A DNA stretch of 64,000 nucleotides from Elioraea thermophila (ex Habib et al. 2022) (GCF_003336755.1 NZ_QMDI01000013.1:62001-126000); one strand, 5' to 3'. Counted from the first letter of the stretch, positions 38,129 through 47,722 are shown. The notes: generated by a model from the sequence alone, not told the origin. A program made the numbers and translations.

Positions 38129-40195
38129 TCACGCCGCGCGGGCGAACCCTTCGCCGGCGGCGGCGAGGCGTTCCAGCAAGGGGGCCGGGCGAAGGGTCTC
38201 GTCGCCGGTGAGGGCGGCGAGTTCGGCGAGGCGATCGCGCACTGCGGCGAGGCCCCGGTTCTCCGCATACCACATCGGCCCGCCGCGCCAGGCGGGCCAG
38301 CCGTAGCCGTGGACGAACACGACGTCGATGTCGGAGGCGCGGGCGGCGATCCCCTCCTCCAGCACGCGCGCTCCCTCGTTCACCATGGCAAGCACCATGC
38401 GATCGAGGATCTCCTCGGGCGGAATGGCGCGCGGCGTCCGGCCGAGCTTGGCCGCCGTCTCGCGGATGATCCGTTCCGCTTCCGGATCGGGCTCGCCGGT
38501 CCGTCCGTCCGCACCGTAGCGGTACCAGCCAGCCCCGGTCTTCTGGCCGAGCCGTCCGGCGGCGACCATCGCGTCCGCGATCGGGAAGGAGATGCCGAAG
38601 GCGCGTCGGGCCGAGGCGCCGATGTCGAGCCCGGCGAGATCGGCCACCGCGAAGGGGCCCATCGCCATGCCGAAGGCCGTCAGCACGCGGTCGATCTCCC
38701 ACGGCAGCGCCCCCTCCTGCAGCATCAATTCGCCCTGACGGGAGCGCGCGAAGGCGACCCGGTTGCCGACGAAGCCGAACCCGTTGCCGACGACGACCGC
38801 AACCTTGCCGATCCGTTTCGCCACCGCGAGCGCGGTCGCGAGCGTGCCGGGTTCGGTCGCCTTGCCGCGCACGATCTCAAGGAGCCGCATCACATGCGCG
38901 GGGCTGAAGAAGTGCAGGCCGAGAACATGGCCCGGGCGAGACGTCGCGGCCGCGATCGCATCGACGTCGAGATAGGAGGTGTTGGTGGCGAGGATCGCGC
39001 CGGGACGCGCGAGGCGATCGAGCTCGCGGAAGACGCCTTGCTTGACCCCCATGTCCTCGAACACGGCTTCGACCACGAGATCGGCGTCGCGGAGGTCGGC
39101 GAGGTCGGTGCTGCCGCGGATGCGCCCGAGCCGCTCGCTCAACTCGGCTTCCGTCAACTTGCCGCCCTCGACGCTGCGCCGCCAGGTGGACTCGATGCGG
39201 CCGAGGCCGCGTGCGAGCGCGTCGGCGGCGCGTTCGACGACGACGACCGGCAGCCCCGCGGCGGCGAACGCCATCGCGATGCCGGTACCCATGGTGCCGG
39301 CGCCGACGACGCCGACGCGCTCGACCGCCGCGGGCTCGACACCCTCCAGGCCCGGCACCTTCTGCGCCTCGCGTTCGGCGAAGAAGACGTGGCGCAGCGC
39401 CCGGCTCTGGTCTCCCGCCACCAGGCGGTCGAACAGGGCGCGCTCGGTGCGCATCCCCTCCTCGAACGGCACGGTGAGCGCGGCGCGCACGGCCTCCGCC
39501 GTCGCCGGCGGGGCCTCCATGCCGCGCGCGCGACGGACCACCGCCTCCGCAGCCCGGTCGTAGCTCGTGAGTTCCCCGGCGGTGCGACGGTCGCGCACGC
39601 GCGGGATTTCTCGCCCCGAAGCGAGCACCTCGCGCGCGAAAGCGATCGCGCCGGCTTCGAGATCGCCCTCGATCAGCCGGTCGATGATGCCGAGCGTCAG
39701 CGCGCGTTCCGCCGGCACCGCATCACCGGTGGAGATCAGCGCCAGCGCGGGTTCGGCGCCGATCAGACGCGGCAAGCGCTGCGTGCCGCCCGCACCGGGC
39801 AGGATGCCGCGCTTCACCTCCGGCAGGCCGACCATGGCGCCGGGCGAAGCCACCCGTGCGCGACAGCCGAGCGCGAGTTCGAGTCCACCGCCGAGGGCAT
39901 GGCCATGGATCGCAGCGACCGTGAGCCCGGGGAAGGCATCGAGCGCGTCGATCACCTCGGTCAGCGTAGGCGAGAGGCGCGGCTTGCCGAATTCCGTCAT
40001 CTCCGCGCCGGCCGAGAACATCCGCCCCTCGCCGATCAGGACGAGCGCCTTCGCCCCCTCGCTCTTCGCCCGCTCGATCGCCGCAACCAGCTGAGCGCGC
40101 AGTGCGTGCTTGAGCGTGTTCACCGGCGGGTTGGCGAGACGAAGCACGACCACCTCGCCGTGCCGGACTTCGCGGACCAGCGCGTCCTCGACCAT
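38129..40195 (-). CDS. Enoyl-CoA hydratase / 3-hydroxyacyl-CoA dehydrogenase, FadJ/PimF type
   Basis: A 688-residue bifunctional beta-oxidation enzyme. An N-terminal crotonase domain (residues about 10-190) has the oxyanion-hole segment HGHALGGGLELALG and the catalytic-type VKRGILPGAGGTQRLP. A Rossmann 3-hydroxyacyl-CoA dehydrogenase domain begins RVGVVGAGTMGTGIAMAF (about 290), followed by its C-terminal domains (GNRVAFARS, GQKTGAGWYRY). I use ATG 40195, preceded by GGGAGGAACG. It opens a five-gene operon with two acyl-CoA dehydrogenases; with PimC/PimD-like partners it suggests dicarboxyl-CoA oxidation. Confidence 0.9.
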   Translation of the reverse strand: MVEDALVREVRHGEVVVLRLANPPVNTLKHALRAQLVAAIERAKSEGAKALVLIGEGRMFSAGAEMTEFGKPRLSPTLTEVIDALDAFPGLTVAAIHGHALGGGLELALGCRARVASPGAMVGLPEVKRGILPGAGGTQRLPRLIGAEPALALISTGDAVPAERALTLGIIDRLIEGDLEAGAIAFAREVLASGREIPRVRDRRTAGELTSYDRAAEAVVRRARGMEAPPATAEAVRAALTVPFEEGMRTERALFDRLVAGDQSRALRHVFFAEREAQKVPGLEGVEPAAVERVGVVGAGTMGTGIAMAFAAAGLPVVVVERAADALARGLGRIESTWRRSVEGGKLTEAELSERLGRIRGSTDLADLRDADLVVEAVFEDMGVKQGVFRELDRLARPGAILATNTSYLDVDAIAAATSRPGHVLGLHFFSPAHVMRLLEIVRGKATEPGTLATALAVAKRIGKVAVVVGNGFGFVGNRVAFARSRQGELMLQEGALPWEIDRVLTAFGMAMGPFAVADLAGLDIGASARRAFGISFPIADAMVAAGRLGQKTGAGWYRYGADGRTGEPDPEAERIIRETAAKLGRTPRAIPPEEILDRMVLAMVNEGARVLEEGIAARASDIDVVFVHGYGWPAWRGGPMWYAENRGLAAVRDRLAELAALTGDETLRPAPLLERLAAAGEGFARAA

Positions 40196-40266
40196 CGTTC
40201 CTCCCGTCATCGCGGCAAGGGTGAGCCGGCCAACGCGCCGAGGCAAGAGGACCTGAAACGCGCAAA

Positions 40267-40294
40267 GGGCGCCGGAAGTGGTCCTCCGGCGCCC
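40267..40294 (-). terminator. Rho-independent terminator of fusA
   Basis: GGGCGCCGGA (40267-40276) and TCCGGCGCCC (40285-40294) form a perfect 10-bp stem with an 8-base loop, 28 bases past the fusA stop. On the minus strand it is followed by TTT. Confidence 0.75.
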
Positions 40295-40322
40295 CGCCGC
40301 GAACCTGCCCGGTCGCGACCCG

Positions 40323-42401
40323 TCAGGCGGACTTCGCCATGATCTGTTCGGCGATGTTCCGCGGCACCGGGTCGTAGTGGTGGAACTGCATGGTGAAGGA
40401 GGCTCGCCCCTTCGACATCGAGCGCAGATCCGAGATGTAGCCGAACATTTCGGAGAGCGGCACGTGCGCCCGCACGATCACCGACGTGCCGAGGATGTCC
40501 TGGCTCTGGATCATGCCGCGGCGTCGGTTGAGGTCGCCCACCACGTCGCCGACATGGTCGGGCGGCGTGGTCACCTCCACGTCCATGATCGGCTCGAGGA
40601 TGATCGGCCCCGCCTTCTTCATCCCTTCGCGGAAGCAGGCCTTGGCCGCGATCTCGAAGGCGAGCGCGGAGCTGTCCACGTCGTGGTACTTGCCGTCGAG
40701 CAACGTGGCCTTGAAGTCGACGGTCGGGAAGCCCGCGAGCACGCCGGTTTCGGCCTGGTTGCGGATGCCCTTCTCCACCGCCGGGATGTACTCCTTCGGC
40801 ACCGCGCCGCCGACCACCGCGTTCTCGAACACGATCCCCGCGTTGCGCTCGAGCGGCTCGAACTGGATCTTCACCTCGGCGAACTGGCCGGCACCGCCCG
40901 TCTGCTTCTTGTGCGTGTAGGTCTCGACATGGGTGCGGGTGATCGTCTCGCGATAGGCCACCTGTGGGGCGCCGATGTTGGCCTCCACGCCATATTCGCG
41001 CTTCAGGCGATCAATGACGATCTCCAGGTGCAACTCACCCATGCCGGAGAGGATGGTCTGCCCGGTCTCCTGGTCGGTGCGCAGACGCAAGGACGGATCC
41101 TCGGCGGCGAGCTTCTGCAGACCGAGCGTCATCTTCTCGATCGCGTCCTTTGTCTTCGGCTCGACCGAGATGTCGATCACCGGCACCGGGAAGGCCATGC
41201 GCTCGAGCACCACCGGGTAGGAGGGGTCGCAGAGCGTGTCGCCGGTCTGCGTGTCCTTCAGCCCGATGAAGGCCGCGATGTCGCCGGCGTAGACTTCCTT
41301 GATCTCGTCGCGCTTGTCGGCGTGCATCTGGAACATCCGCCCGATGCGCTCCTTGTGGCCCTTGGTGCTGTTCAGCACCTGATCACCTGAGCGCAGGACG
41401 CCCGAATAGACGCGCACGAAGGTGAGCGTGCCGTACTTGTCGTTGATGATCTTGAAGGCGAGCCCCGAGAACGGCGCGTCCTCGCTGATGACGATCTCGC
41501 GCGGCTCTTCGGACGAACCCTCGGGCGGGACGGTCTTGATGCCGGGGATCTCGTTCGGCGCCGGCAGATAGTCTAGAACGGCGTCCAGCAACGGCTGCAC
41601 GCCCTTGTTCTTGAACGAGGTGCCGCACAGCACGGGGCGGAACGTTCCGGCGATGGTGCCCTTCTTGATGCAGCGCTTCAGAGTCTCGACAGAGACGTCA
41701 CCCTTGTCGAAGTACTCCTCCATCGCCGCGTCATCGACGGAGAGCGCGGTGTCGAGCAGCTTCTGGCGATACTCCTTCGCCTTCTCCTCGAGCTCGGGCG
41801 GGATGGGGGCGTCGCGGAAGGAAGCACCGAGCTCGGACCCGTCCCACACCACGGCCTTCATCTCGACCAGATCGACGATGCCGACGAACTGGTCCTCGGC
41901 GCCGATCGGCAGTTGGATCTCCAGCGGAACGATACCGAGCTTGTCGATCAGCGACTGCACCGCCTTGTAGAAATCGGCCCCCGTGCGGTCCATCTTGTTG
42001 ATGTAGACGATGCGCGGGACGTTGTAGCGGTCGGCCAGACGCCAGTTCGTCTCGCTCTGCGGCTGGACCCCCGCCACCCCCTCGATGATGAAGATCGCGC
42101 CGTCGAGCACGCGAAGGCTGCGGTTCACCTCGATGTTGAAGTCGATGTGGCCCGGCGTATCGATGATGTTGATGCGGTGCCCCTTCCACTCGCAGGTGAC
42201 GGCGGCCGAGGTGATGGTGATGCCGCGCTCGCGCTCCTGCTCCATGTAGTCGGTGGTGGTGGAGCCCTCGTGCACCTCGCCGATCTTGTGGCTGCGACCG
42301 GTGTAGTAGAGGATGCGCTCGGTCGTCGTCGTCTTGCCGGCGTCGATGTGCGCGGTGATGCCGATGTTGCGGATGCGCGAGAGGGGAACGTTGCGCGGCA
42401 C
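40323..42401 (-). CDS. fusA: Elongation factor G
   Basis: A 692-residue translational GTPase that drives ribosomal translocation. The P loop [19 protein letters not shown], switch I region [29 protein letters not shown]-type YINKMDRTG and the tip of domain IV ([17 protein letters not shown]) are intact. It stands alone: rpsL, rpsG and tuf are not beside it, and it has its own terminator. The switch I stretch ([14 protein letters not shown]) differs from what I recall as usual in alphaproteobacteria (ATMDWMEQEQERG), so it may be a second or divergent EF-G copy. Confidence 0.95.
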   Translation of the reverse strand: MPRNVPLSRIRNIGITAHIDAGKTTTTERILYYTGRSHKIGEVHEGSTTTDYMEQERERGITITSAAVTCEWKGHRINIIDTPGHIDFNIEVNRSLRVLDGAIFIIEGVAGVQPQSETNWRLADRYNVPRIVYINKMDRTGADFYKAVQSLIDKLGIVPLEIQLPIGAEDQFVGIVDLVEMKAVVWDGSELGASFRDAPIPPELEEKAKEYRQKLLDTALSVDDAAMEEYFDKGDVSVETLKRCIKKGTIAGTFRPVLCGTSFKNKGVQPLLDAVLDYLPAPNEIPGIKTVPPEGSSEEPREIVISEDAPFSGLAFKIINDKYGTLTFVRVYSGVLRSGDQVLNSTKGHKERIGRMFQMHADKRDEIKEVYAGDIAAFIGLKDTQTGDTLCDPSYPVVLERMAFPVPVIDISVEPKTKDAIEKMTLGLQKLAAEDPSLRLRTDQETGQTILSGMGELHLEIVIDRLKREYGVEANIGAPQVAYRETITRTHVETYTHKKQTGGAGQFAEVKIQFEPLERNAGIVFENAVVGGAVPKEYIPAVEKGIRNQAETGVLAGFPTVDFKATLLDGKYHDVDSSALAFEIAAKACFREGMKKAGPIILEPIMDVEVTTPPDHVGDVVGDLNRRRGMIQSQDILGTSVIVRAHVPLSEMFGYISDLRSMSKGRASFTMQFHHYDPVPRNIAEQIMAKSA

Positions 42402-42607
42402 GGTGGCCTCCTCGGTCTCGCCCCAAGCATGGCCGGGGCCTCAAGCAAAGGGCGGGCGCGACCGGGGGCGGTGACCAGGGCACCGCCGCGATCGCGCCGC
42501 GCTCTCGGAACGCGCGCTAGATGACGCGGCGAGCGGCAAAAAGCAAGCGCCGCAGTGTCTGGCCGGCGTGCGGGCGGCGCGGGGCGGATGGGCGACTGCC
42601 CGCGAGT

Positions 42608-42623
42608 CTCACGGATGCGTGAG
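42608..42623 (-). terminator. Small hairpin downstream of ychF
   Basis: CTCACG (42608-42613) and CGTGAG (42618-42623) form a 6-bp stem with a 4-base loop, 37 bases after the ychF stop. No U run follows, so a termination role is uncertain. The remaining 42402-42659 contains the upstream region of neither gene with any clear promoter match; I see nothing else in it. Confidence 0.3.
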
Positions 42624-42659
42624 CCTAACGAGGCCTGAGGCGGCGCGGTCCACCCGACG

Positions 42660-43754
42660 TCAGACGTTGAAGCGAAACAGCATCACGTCGCCGTCCTGCA
42701 CCACGTAGTCCCGCCCCTCGATGCGTAGCTTGCCCGCCTCGCGCGCGCCCGCTTCGCCGCCGCAGGCGACGTAGTCGTCGTAGGCGATCGTTTCGGCGGC
42801 GATGAAGCCACGCTCGAAATCGCCATGGATCACCCCCGCCGCCTGCGGCGCCTTGGTGCCGCGCACGATGGTCCAGGCCCGCGTCTCCTTCGGCCCCGCG
42901 GTGAAGAAGGTGATCAGGCCCAACAGCCCGTAGCCCGCGCGAATGACGCGATCGAGCCCGGAGTCGGCAAGGCCGAGGCTGTCGAGGAAGGCCTTCTTCT
43001 CCTCCGCCGGCAGTTGCGCGATCTCGGCCTCGATCGCAGCCGAAACGACGACCGAGGCCGCCCCCTTCGCGCGCGCCATCTCCGCCACCTTCGCGCTCCA
43101 GGCATTGCCGGTGGCGGCAGAAGCCTCATCCACGTTGGCGACGTAGAGGACGGGCTTGGTGGTGAGCAGATTGAGCGCCCGCGCCCGCCCTTCCTCACCC
43201 GGCGGGATGGCAACGCGGGCCGGTTGACCACGGGCGAGGGCGGCCATGATCGGCTCGATCAGCGAAACGTGCGCCGCCGCGTCGCGATCGCCTCCGCGCG
43301 CCTTCTTCTGCAGGGCGGGCAGGCGTTTCTCCAGGCTCTCGAGGTCGGCGAGCATGAGTTCGGTCTCCACCGTCTCGGCATCGCGCAGCGGGTCGACCGA
43401 CCCCTCGACATGGGTGACGTCCGTGCCCTCGAAGCAGCGCAGCACATGGACGATCGCATCGACCTCGCGGATGTTGGCGAGGAACTGGTTGCCCAAACCT
43501 TCCCCCTTCGAAGCGCCGCGCACCAAGCCCGCGATGTCGACGAACTCCAGGCTCGTCGGCACCACCTTGGCCGACTTCGCGATGCGGGCGAGCGTGTCCA
43601 GCCGCGGGTCCGGCACCGCCACCCGGCCGACATTCGGTTCGATGGTGCAGAAGGGATAGTTCGCCGCTTGGGCGGCCGCCGTCTCGGTCAGCGCATTGAA
43701 CAAGGTGGATTTGCCGACGTTGGGCAGGCCGACGATGCCGCAGTTGAAGCCCAT
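42660..43754 (-). CDS. ychF: Ribosome-associated ATPase YchF
   Basis: A 364-residue Obg-family protein that prefers ATP. The P loop [15 protein letters not shown] is at residues 8-22, the G4 region reads YVANVDE in place of NKxD, in line with ATP preference, and the C-terminal TGS domain ends [13 protein letters not shown]. YchF binds ribosomes and responds to redox stress. It follows pth by 51 bases in a rplY-pth-ychF unit, a widely conserved order. Confidence 0.96.
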   Translation of the reverse strand: MGFNCGIVGLPNVGKSTLFNALTETAAAQAANYPFCTIEPNVGRVAVPDPRLDTLARIAKSAKVVPTSLEFVDIAGLVRGASKGEGLGNQFLANIREVDAIVHVLRCFEGTDVTHVEGSVDPLRDAETVETELMLADLESLEKRLPALQKKARGGDRDAAAHVSLIEPIMAALARGQPARVAIPPGEEGRARALNLLTTKPVLYVANVDEASAATGNAWSAKVAEMARAKGAASVVVSAAIEAEIAQLPAEEKKAFLDSLGLADSGLDRVIRAGYGLLGLITFFTAGPKETRAWTIVRGTKAPQAAGVIHGDFERGFIAAETIAYDDYVACGGEAGAREAGKLRIEGRDYVVQDGDVMLFRFNV

Positions 43755-43805
43755 CGCGTGGTCTCCGGCGGGGTGAAGGCGGGGTGAAGACGTGGGGAGC
43801 GCGGG

Positions 43806-44408
43806 TCAGACCGAGGGCGCGCGCGCGGGCCGCTCGGCCGCCATGTTCACCGCGTTGAGGAACGGCTCGATCCGGCCCTCGACGAGCAGCGGGGCGGCTT
43901 CGGCGAGGCGATCGAGCAGCGGCTCGAGCCATACCGAATCCGAGGCGTGGAAGTTGCCGAGCACGTGGCCGACCACCTTCTCCTTCTGCCCCGGATGGCC
44001 GATGCCGAGGCGCACGCGCCAGAACTCAGGGCCGCCGCAGAGCTGGGTGATGGAGCGCAGCCCGTTGTGGCCGGCATTGCCGCCACCCTTCTTCACTCGC
44101 ACCCGGCCCGGCGCGAGGTCGAGCTCGTCGTGGAAGACGACCACATGCTCGAGGGGCAGCTTGTAGAAGGCCATCGCCGCCCGCACGCTCTCTCCGGAGG
44201 CGTTCATGTAGGTCTGCGGCTCGAGGGCGAGCACCTTGCGCGCCGCAATCGTGCCTTCCGCGAACAGGCCGCGAAACCGCGCCCGCCACGGCGCGAAGCC
44301 GTGGCGGGCGGCGATGCGCTCGATCGCCATGAAGCCGATGTTGTGGCGGTTGCGCGCATGCTCCGGGCCGGGGTTGCCGAGCCCGACCCAGAGCGCGGGC
44401 AGCGTCAC
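43806..44408 (-). CDS. pth: Peptidyl-tRNA hydrolase Pth
   Basis: A 200-residue enzyme that rescues peptidyl-tRNAs. Signatures are WVGLGNPGPEHARNRHNIGF with the catalytic His, FHDELDLAPGRVRVKKGGG with the key Asp, and GGNAGHNGLRSI. GTG at 44408 overlaps the rplY stop (GTGA), which fixes the start; a longer open frame exists only because rplY is read out of frame. Confidence 0.95.
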   Translation of the reverse strand: MTLPALWVGLGNPGPEHARNRHNIGFMAIERIAARHGFAPWRARFRGLFAEGTIAARKVLALEPQTYMNASGESVRAAMAFYKLPLEHVVVFHDELDLAPGRVRVKKGGGNAGHNGLRSITQLCGGPEFWRVRLGIGHPGQKEKVVGHVLGNFHASDSVWLEPLLDRLAEAAPLLVEGRIEPFLNAVNMAAERPARAPSV

Positions 44409-45103
44409 TTCTTGGCGGGCGCCTTGGCCGGAGCGGCCGCCTTGCCTGCCGCCGGCTGCGCGCCCTTCGCAGGCGCGGCACCCTTGGCCGGCGCGGCCGG
44501 CGCGGCCTCGGCGGCAGCCGGCGCGGCCTCCGCGCCCTTGGTCGGCGGCGCGATGGTGGCGATGGTGAAGTCGCGATCCGCGATCACCGGCCGCACGCCC
44601 GGCGGCGCCTTGATCGCGCTCCAGTGGATGGTGTCGCCGATGGTCAGGCCCGCGAGATCGACCTCGAACTTGTCGGGCACGTTCTCCGGGGTGCAATAGA
44701 CCTCGACCTCGTGGCGCACGACGTTCAGCACGCCCCCTGCCTTCAGCCCCGGACAGGTGGCCTCGTTGAGGAACACCACCTCGACCGCGAACCGCACCTC
44801 CTGGCCGGGAGCGAGGCGCTGGAAATCGACATGCTCCGGCCGGTCGGTGACCGGGTGGAACTGCACGTCGCGCAACAGCGCGCGCTCGCTCTCCTCGCCA
44901 ACCTTCACCTCATAGAGGCGCGACCGCCAGCCGTGGCGGTTGATCTCGCGCAGGATGGCGCGGGGCTCGACCGCAATCAGCCGCGGCTCTCGCTTGGCGC
45001 CGTAGATGACGCCGGGGATCCTGCCTTCCCGCCGGGTCGCGCGCGCCGCCCCCTTGCCGGCCCGCTCGCGCGACACGGCCTCGATCGTGACGATCTCGAC
45101 CAT
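44405..45103 (-). CDS. rplY: 50S ribosomal protein L25/general stress protein Ctc
   Basis: A 232-residue L25 of the long Ctc (TL5) type that binds 5S rRNA. The N-terminal L25 domain (residues 1-95) has ERAGKGAARATRREGRIPGVIYG; a C-terminal beta domain follows (VYCTPENVPDKFEVDLAGL, about 130-180). The last 45 residues are an Ala/Pro/Lys-rich low-complexity tail of PAKGAAPAKG-like repeats, probably disordered. The start is ATG 45103 behind GGAG; ATGs at 45115 and 45121 are in frame. An intrinsic terminator ends 30 bases before the start codon. Confidence 0.94.
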   Translation of the reverse strand: MVEIVTIEAVSRERAGKGAARATRREGRIPGVIYGAKREPRLIAVEPRAILREINRHGWRSRLYEVKVGEESERALLRDVQFHPVTDRPEHVDFQRLAPGQEVRFAVEVVFLNEATCPGLKAGGVLNVVRHEVEVYCTPENVPDKFEVDLAGLTIGDTIHWSAIKAPPGVRPVIADRDFTIATIAPPTKGAEAAPAAAEAAPAAPAKGAAPAKGAQPAAGKAAAPAKAPAKK

Positions 45104-45123
45104 CGCTCGCTCCATTTCCATGC

Positions 45124-45156
45124 AACAGAAAACGCGGGCCTCCAGGGGTGCCCGCG
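45124..45156 (-). terminator. Rho-independent terminator or attenuator just upstream of rplY
   Basis: On the minus strand CGCGGGC (45156-45150) pairs with GCCCGCG (45139-45133) around a 10-base loop, followed by TTTTCTGTT. It lies 11 bases after the phosphatase stop and about 20 bases before the rplY start, so it either ends the prs-phosphatase transcript or attenuates rplY-pth-ychF. Confidence 0.75.
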
Positions 45157-45167
45157 CACAGAGGTGA

Positions 45168-45746
45168 TTACACTTCGAGGGCGGGGACCGCAAGCGGGGT
45201 CAGCCGCCAGACGCCCCCTTGCTCCTCCGGCGGCTCGAGCAGCAACGGCTCGGCGTTCGGGGTCTTGACGTCGATCGGAAGCCCCATGGCGGCACGCACG
45301 GCCCGGAAGAAAGCACCGTGCCCCACGACGAGCACGATCGGGTCGCGGGCGAGCGCGCGGTTCATGGCGCCCAGCGCACGGGCCGAGAGGACAGCGAAGG
45401 ACTCTCCCCCCACCGGCGTGAACGCCCCCCTCACCCAGTGCCCGAACCACTCGCCGTTCGGCTGGCCCTCCTGCACGCCGAACGCCGCCTCGCGAAGGTC
45501 AGGGTCCTCGTGCAGCGGCAGATCGAGCGCCTCGGCGATCACCGCCGCCGTGTCGCGGGCGCGCGAGAGGGGAGAGTGGACGATGGTGGCGATGCCCTGG
45601 CCGCGCAGGGCGGCGGCAGCGGCGCGGGCCTGGGCCCAGCCGCGGGCGTTCAGCGGCACGTCCACATTGCCCTGGCTCACCCCGCGCGCGTTCCACTCCG
45701 TCTCGCCGTGACGAAGGAAGATGAAGCGGGTGCGAATCAGCGCCAC
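45168..45746 (-). CDS. Histidine phosphatase family protein (phosphoglycerate mutase-like)
   Basis: A 192-residue protein of the RHG superfamily. The N-terminal FIFLRHGETEWNARGVSQGN carries the phospho-accepting His and Arg, HSPLSRARDTA follows, and the second catalytic His is in VLVVGHGAFFRAV. Physiological substrate is unknown; relatives include GpmB-like and alpha-ribazole phosphatases, and no cobalamin genes are nearby. It begins 18 bases after prs, with which it is probably co-transcribed. Confidence 0.88.
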   Translation of the reverse strand: MALIRTRFIFLRHGETEWNARGVSQGNVDVPLNARGWAQARAAAAALRGQGIATIVHSPLSRARDTAAVIAEALDLPLHEDPDLREAAFGVQEGQPNGEWFGHWVRGAFTPVGGESFAVLSARALGAMNRALARDPIVLVVGHGAFFRAVRAAMGLPIDVKTPNAEPLLLEPPEEQGGVWRLTPLAVPALEV

Positions 45747-45764
45747 GGCGTGATGGATCCCCGC

Positions 45765-46697
45765 TCAGCAGAACAGCGAGGAGACGGAACTCTCCTCGCT
45801 GATGCGCCTGATCGCCTCGGCGAGCAGGGGGGCGACCGTGATCTGGCGGATGTTGTGGCAGACGCGCACCGCCTCGGTGGCGAGGATGGAGTCCGTCGTC
45901 GTCATCATCTCGATCGGGGACGATGCCACGCGCGCCACCGCCCCTCCCGAGAACACGCCGTGCGTGACGTAGGCCGAGACCGACGTCGCGCCCGAACGCA
46001 TCAGCGCCTCGGCCGCGTTGCACAACGTGCCGGCGGAGTCGACGATGTCGTCGATCAGGATGCAGTGCCGGCCGGCGACGTCGCCGATCACGTTCATCAC
46101 CTCGGACACGCCGGCGCGTTCGCGGCGCTTGTCGATGATGGCGAGGTCGCAGTTGAGCCGGGTCGCGATCTGGCGCGCGCGCACGACGCCACCGACATCC
46201 GGGCTCACCACCATGATGTCGCGGCCCTCGTAGCGCTGGCGGATGTCGGCGGCGAACATCGGCGCGGCGAAGAGGTTGTCGACCGGGATGTCGAAGAAGC
46301 CCTGGATCTGGCCAGCGTGCAGGTCGAGCGTCAGCACGCGGTCGGCTCCGGCTTCGGTGATCAGGTTGGCGACGAGCTTGGCGCTGATCGGCGTGCGGGG
46401 GCCCGACTTCCGATCCTGCCGCGCGTAGCCGTAGTAGGGGATCACCGCGGTGATGCGGCGCGCGGAACCACGGCGCAGCGCATCCATGGTGATCAAGAGC
46501 TCCATCAGGTTGTCGTTCGCCGGATAGGAGGTGGACTGCACGACGAACACGTCCTCGCCGCGCACGTTCTCGTGGATCTCGACGAAGATCTCCATGTCGG
46601 CGAAGCGCCGCACGGAGGCCTTGGTCAGCGGCAGGTTGAGCGCCGTGGCTACCGCCTCGGCGAGGGGGCGGTTGGAGTTGCAGGCGACGATCTTCAT
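45765..46697 (-). CDS. prs: Ribose-phosphate pyrophosphokinase Prs
   Basis: A 310-residue enzyme making PRPP from ribose 5-phosphate and ATP for nucleotide, histidine and tryptophan synthesis. Family marks are the N-terminal [20 protein letters not shown], the [15 protein letters not shown] loop, [18 protein letters not shown] and the PRPP loop [19 protein letters not shown]. Full length and typical. Upstream 46698-46793 contains TTTACG-17 bases-TAACCC on the minus strand, a weak promoter candidate. Confidence 0.96.
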   Translation of the reverse strand: MKIVACNSNRPLAEAVATALNLPLTKASVRRFADMEIFVEIHENVRGEDVFVVQSTSYPANDNLMELLITMDALRRGSARRITAVIPYYGYARQDRKSGPRTPISAKLVANLITEAGADRVLTLDLHAGQIQGFFDIPVDNLFAAPMFAADIRQRYEGRDIMVVSPDVGGVVRARQIATRLNCDLAIIDKRRERAGVSEVMNVIGDVAGRHCILIDDIVDSAGTLCNAAEALMRSGATSVSAYVTHGVFSGGAVARVASSPIEMMTTTDSILATEAVRVCHNIRQITVAPLLAEAIRRISEESSVSSLFC

Positions 46698-46793
46698 CGC
46701 GCGCTCCGTCGCGGCGTGGGCTGAGGGCAGGGTGGCCGAGGGGTTAGCAACGGGGGCTTGGCGCGTAAAGGCGCGCGCGCCGCACGGCAGGGC

Positions 46794-47657
46794 TCAGCCG
46801 CCGGCGCGCGCGCGGCGGATCACCTCGGCCACTCCACCGGCCGCCTGCTCGGCGACCACCGACGCGACGTCGGCCCACAGCCCATCCAGCGTGCCGCGTG
46901 GCACCTCGTTCAGCTGCGTCACCGTGCCGAGCTCGGTGCCGTCCGCCCGCGTGACAGTCCAGATGATCTCCACCCGTTGTTGCCGTCGCGGCAGGTCAGT
47001 GATCGAGACGCGGCCCTCGAGGTCGAATTCGGCCTGGGCGCCCTCCTGCACCACCAGGCCCTCGCGGGCCAAGGCGTTGCGCAAGGCGCGGGCGAGCGAA
47101 ACGTTGCCGTCGCCCGGTGCGCCGCGCACGCCGGCAAAACGAAGGGTCGGCGCCCGCGCCTCCGCCGCCTCGGCGCCTGCCGCGCGCGTCGAGGCGTCGA
47201 CCCGGGCAAGCAAGTCGGCGACCGCTGGGGCAGCTTCCGCTGCGGCTCGCCGCAGCACGCCCTCCTCCCCGCCGGCCCAGGGCCCGGCGGGCAGCGGCCG
47301 CGGGCCGCCCGCCGCCCCGAGCACCGCGCCTTCGGCATCGACCAGCGTGTAGGTCAGACGGACCACGCCGGCGGCGGGTTCGGCGGCGGCAAGCAGGCGG
47401 TAGCGCGGACGGGCAATGCCGGCCGCGGTTGCCGGCACCTCGCGCTCCTGCAGCGCCTCGGCGAGGAAAACGGCGAAACGCCGGGCGGCATCCTCGGTCA
47501 AGCCCAGGCTGGTCGAGGGGGGAACGACGATGCGCGCGGGCGGACTGCGCGTCAGTTCCGCCGGCGAACCGCTCTCGGGCGTGCGCTCGAACGGCATCGG
47601 CAACCGCCCGCAGGCGGCGGCCGCGAGCAAGACCAACACGGCCAGGATACGCATCAC
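46794..47657 (-). CDS. Predicted lipoprotein of unknown function
   Basis: A 287-residue protein with a strong lipoprotein signal (MMRILAVLVLLAAAACGRL; lipidation Cys16). The C-terminal half (residues about 160-285) shows two-lobed alternating strands and helices, including NVSLARALRNALAREGLVV and RVEIIWTVTRADGTELGTVTQ, reminiscent of envelope lipoproteins that oligomerise, but I do not recognise a named family. Start may be GTG 47657 or ATG 47654; both overlap the stop of a 22-codon upstream frame. Confidence 0.65.
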   Translation of the reverse strand: MMRILAVLVLLAAAACGRLPMPFERTPESGSPAELTRSPPARIVVPPSTSLGLTEDAARRFAVFLAEALQEREVPATAAGIARPRYRLLAAAEPAAGVVRLTYTLVDAEGAVLGAAGGPRPLPAGPWAGGEEGVLRRAAAEAAPAVADLLARVDASTRAAGAEAAEARAPTLRFAGVRGAPGDGNVSLARALRNALAREGLVVQEGAQAEFDLEGRVSITDLPRRQQRVEIIWTVTRADGTELGTVTQLNEVPRGTLDGLWADVASVVAEQAAGGVAEVIRRARAGG

Positions 47658-47722
47658 GTCAGCACGCAGGTCGCGAGCAAGGCAAGGAGGAGAAGGAGCA
47701 GAAACCAGACGAGGTAGGGCAC
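47654..47722 (-). CDS. Possible 22-residue single-span membrane peptide
   Basis: A GTG-started frame of 22 codons encodes MPYLVWFLLLLLLALLATC and three more residues, a single hydrophobic segment. Its TGA shares a base with the ATG of the lipoprotein gene (TGATG), the kind of coupling expected for a leader or small membrane protein. No family is recognisable and the frame is too short to judge by coding statistics. Confidence 0.3.
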   Translation of the reverse strand: MPYLVWFLLLLLLALLATCVLT

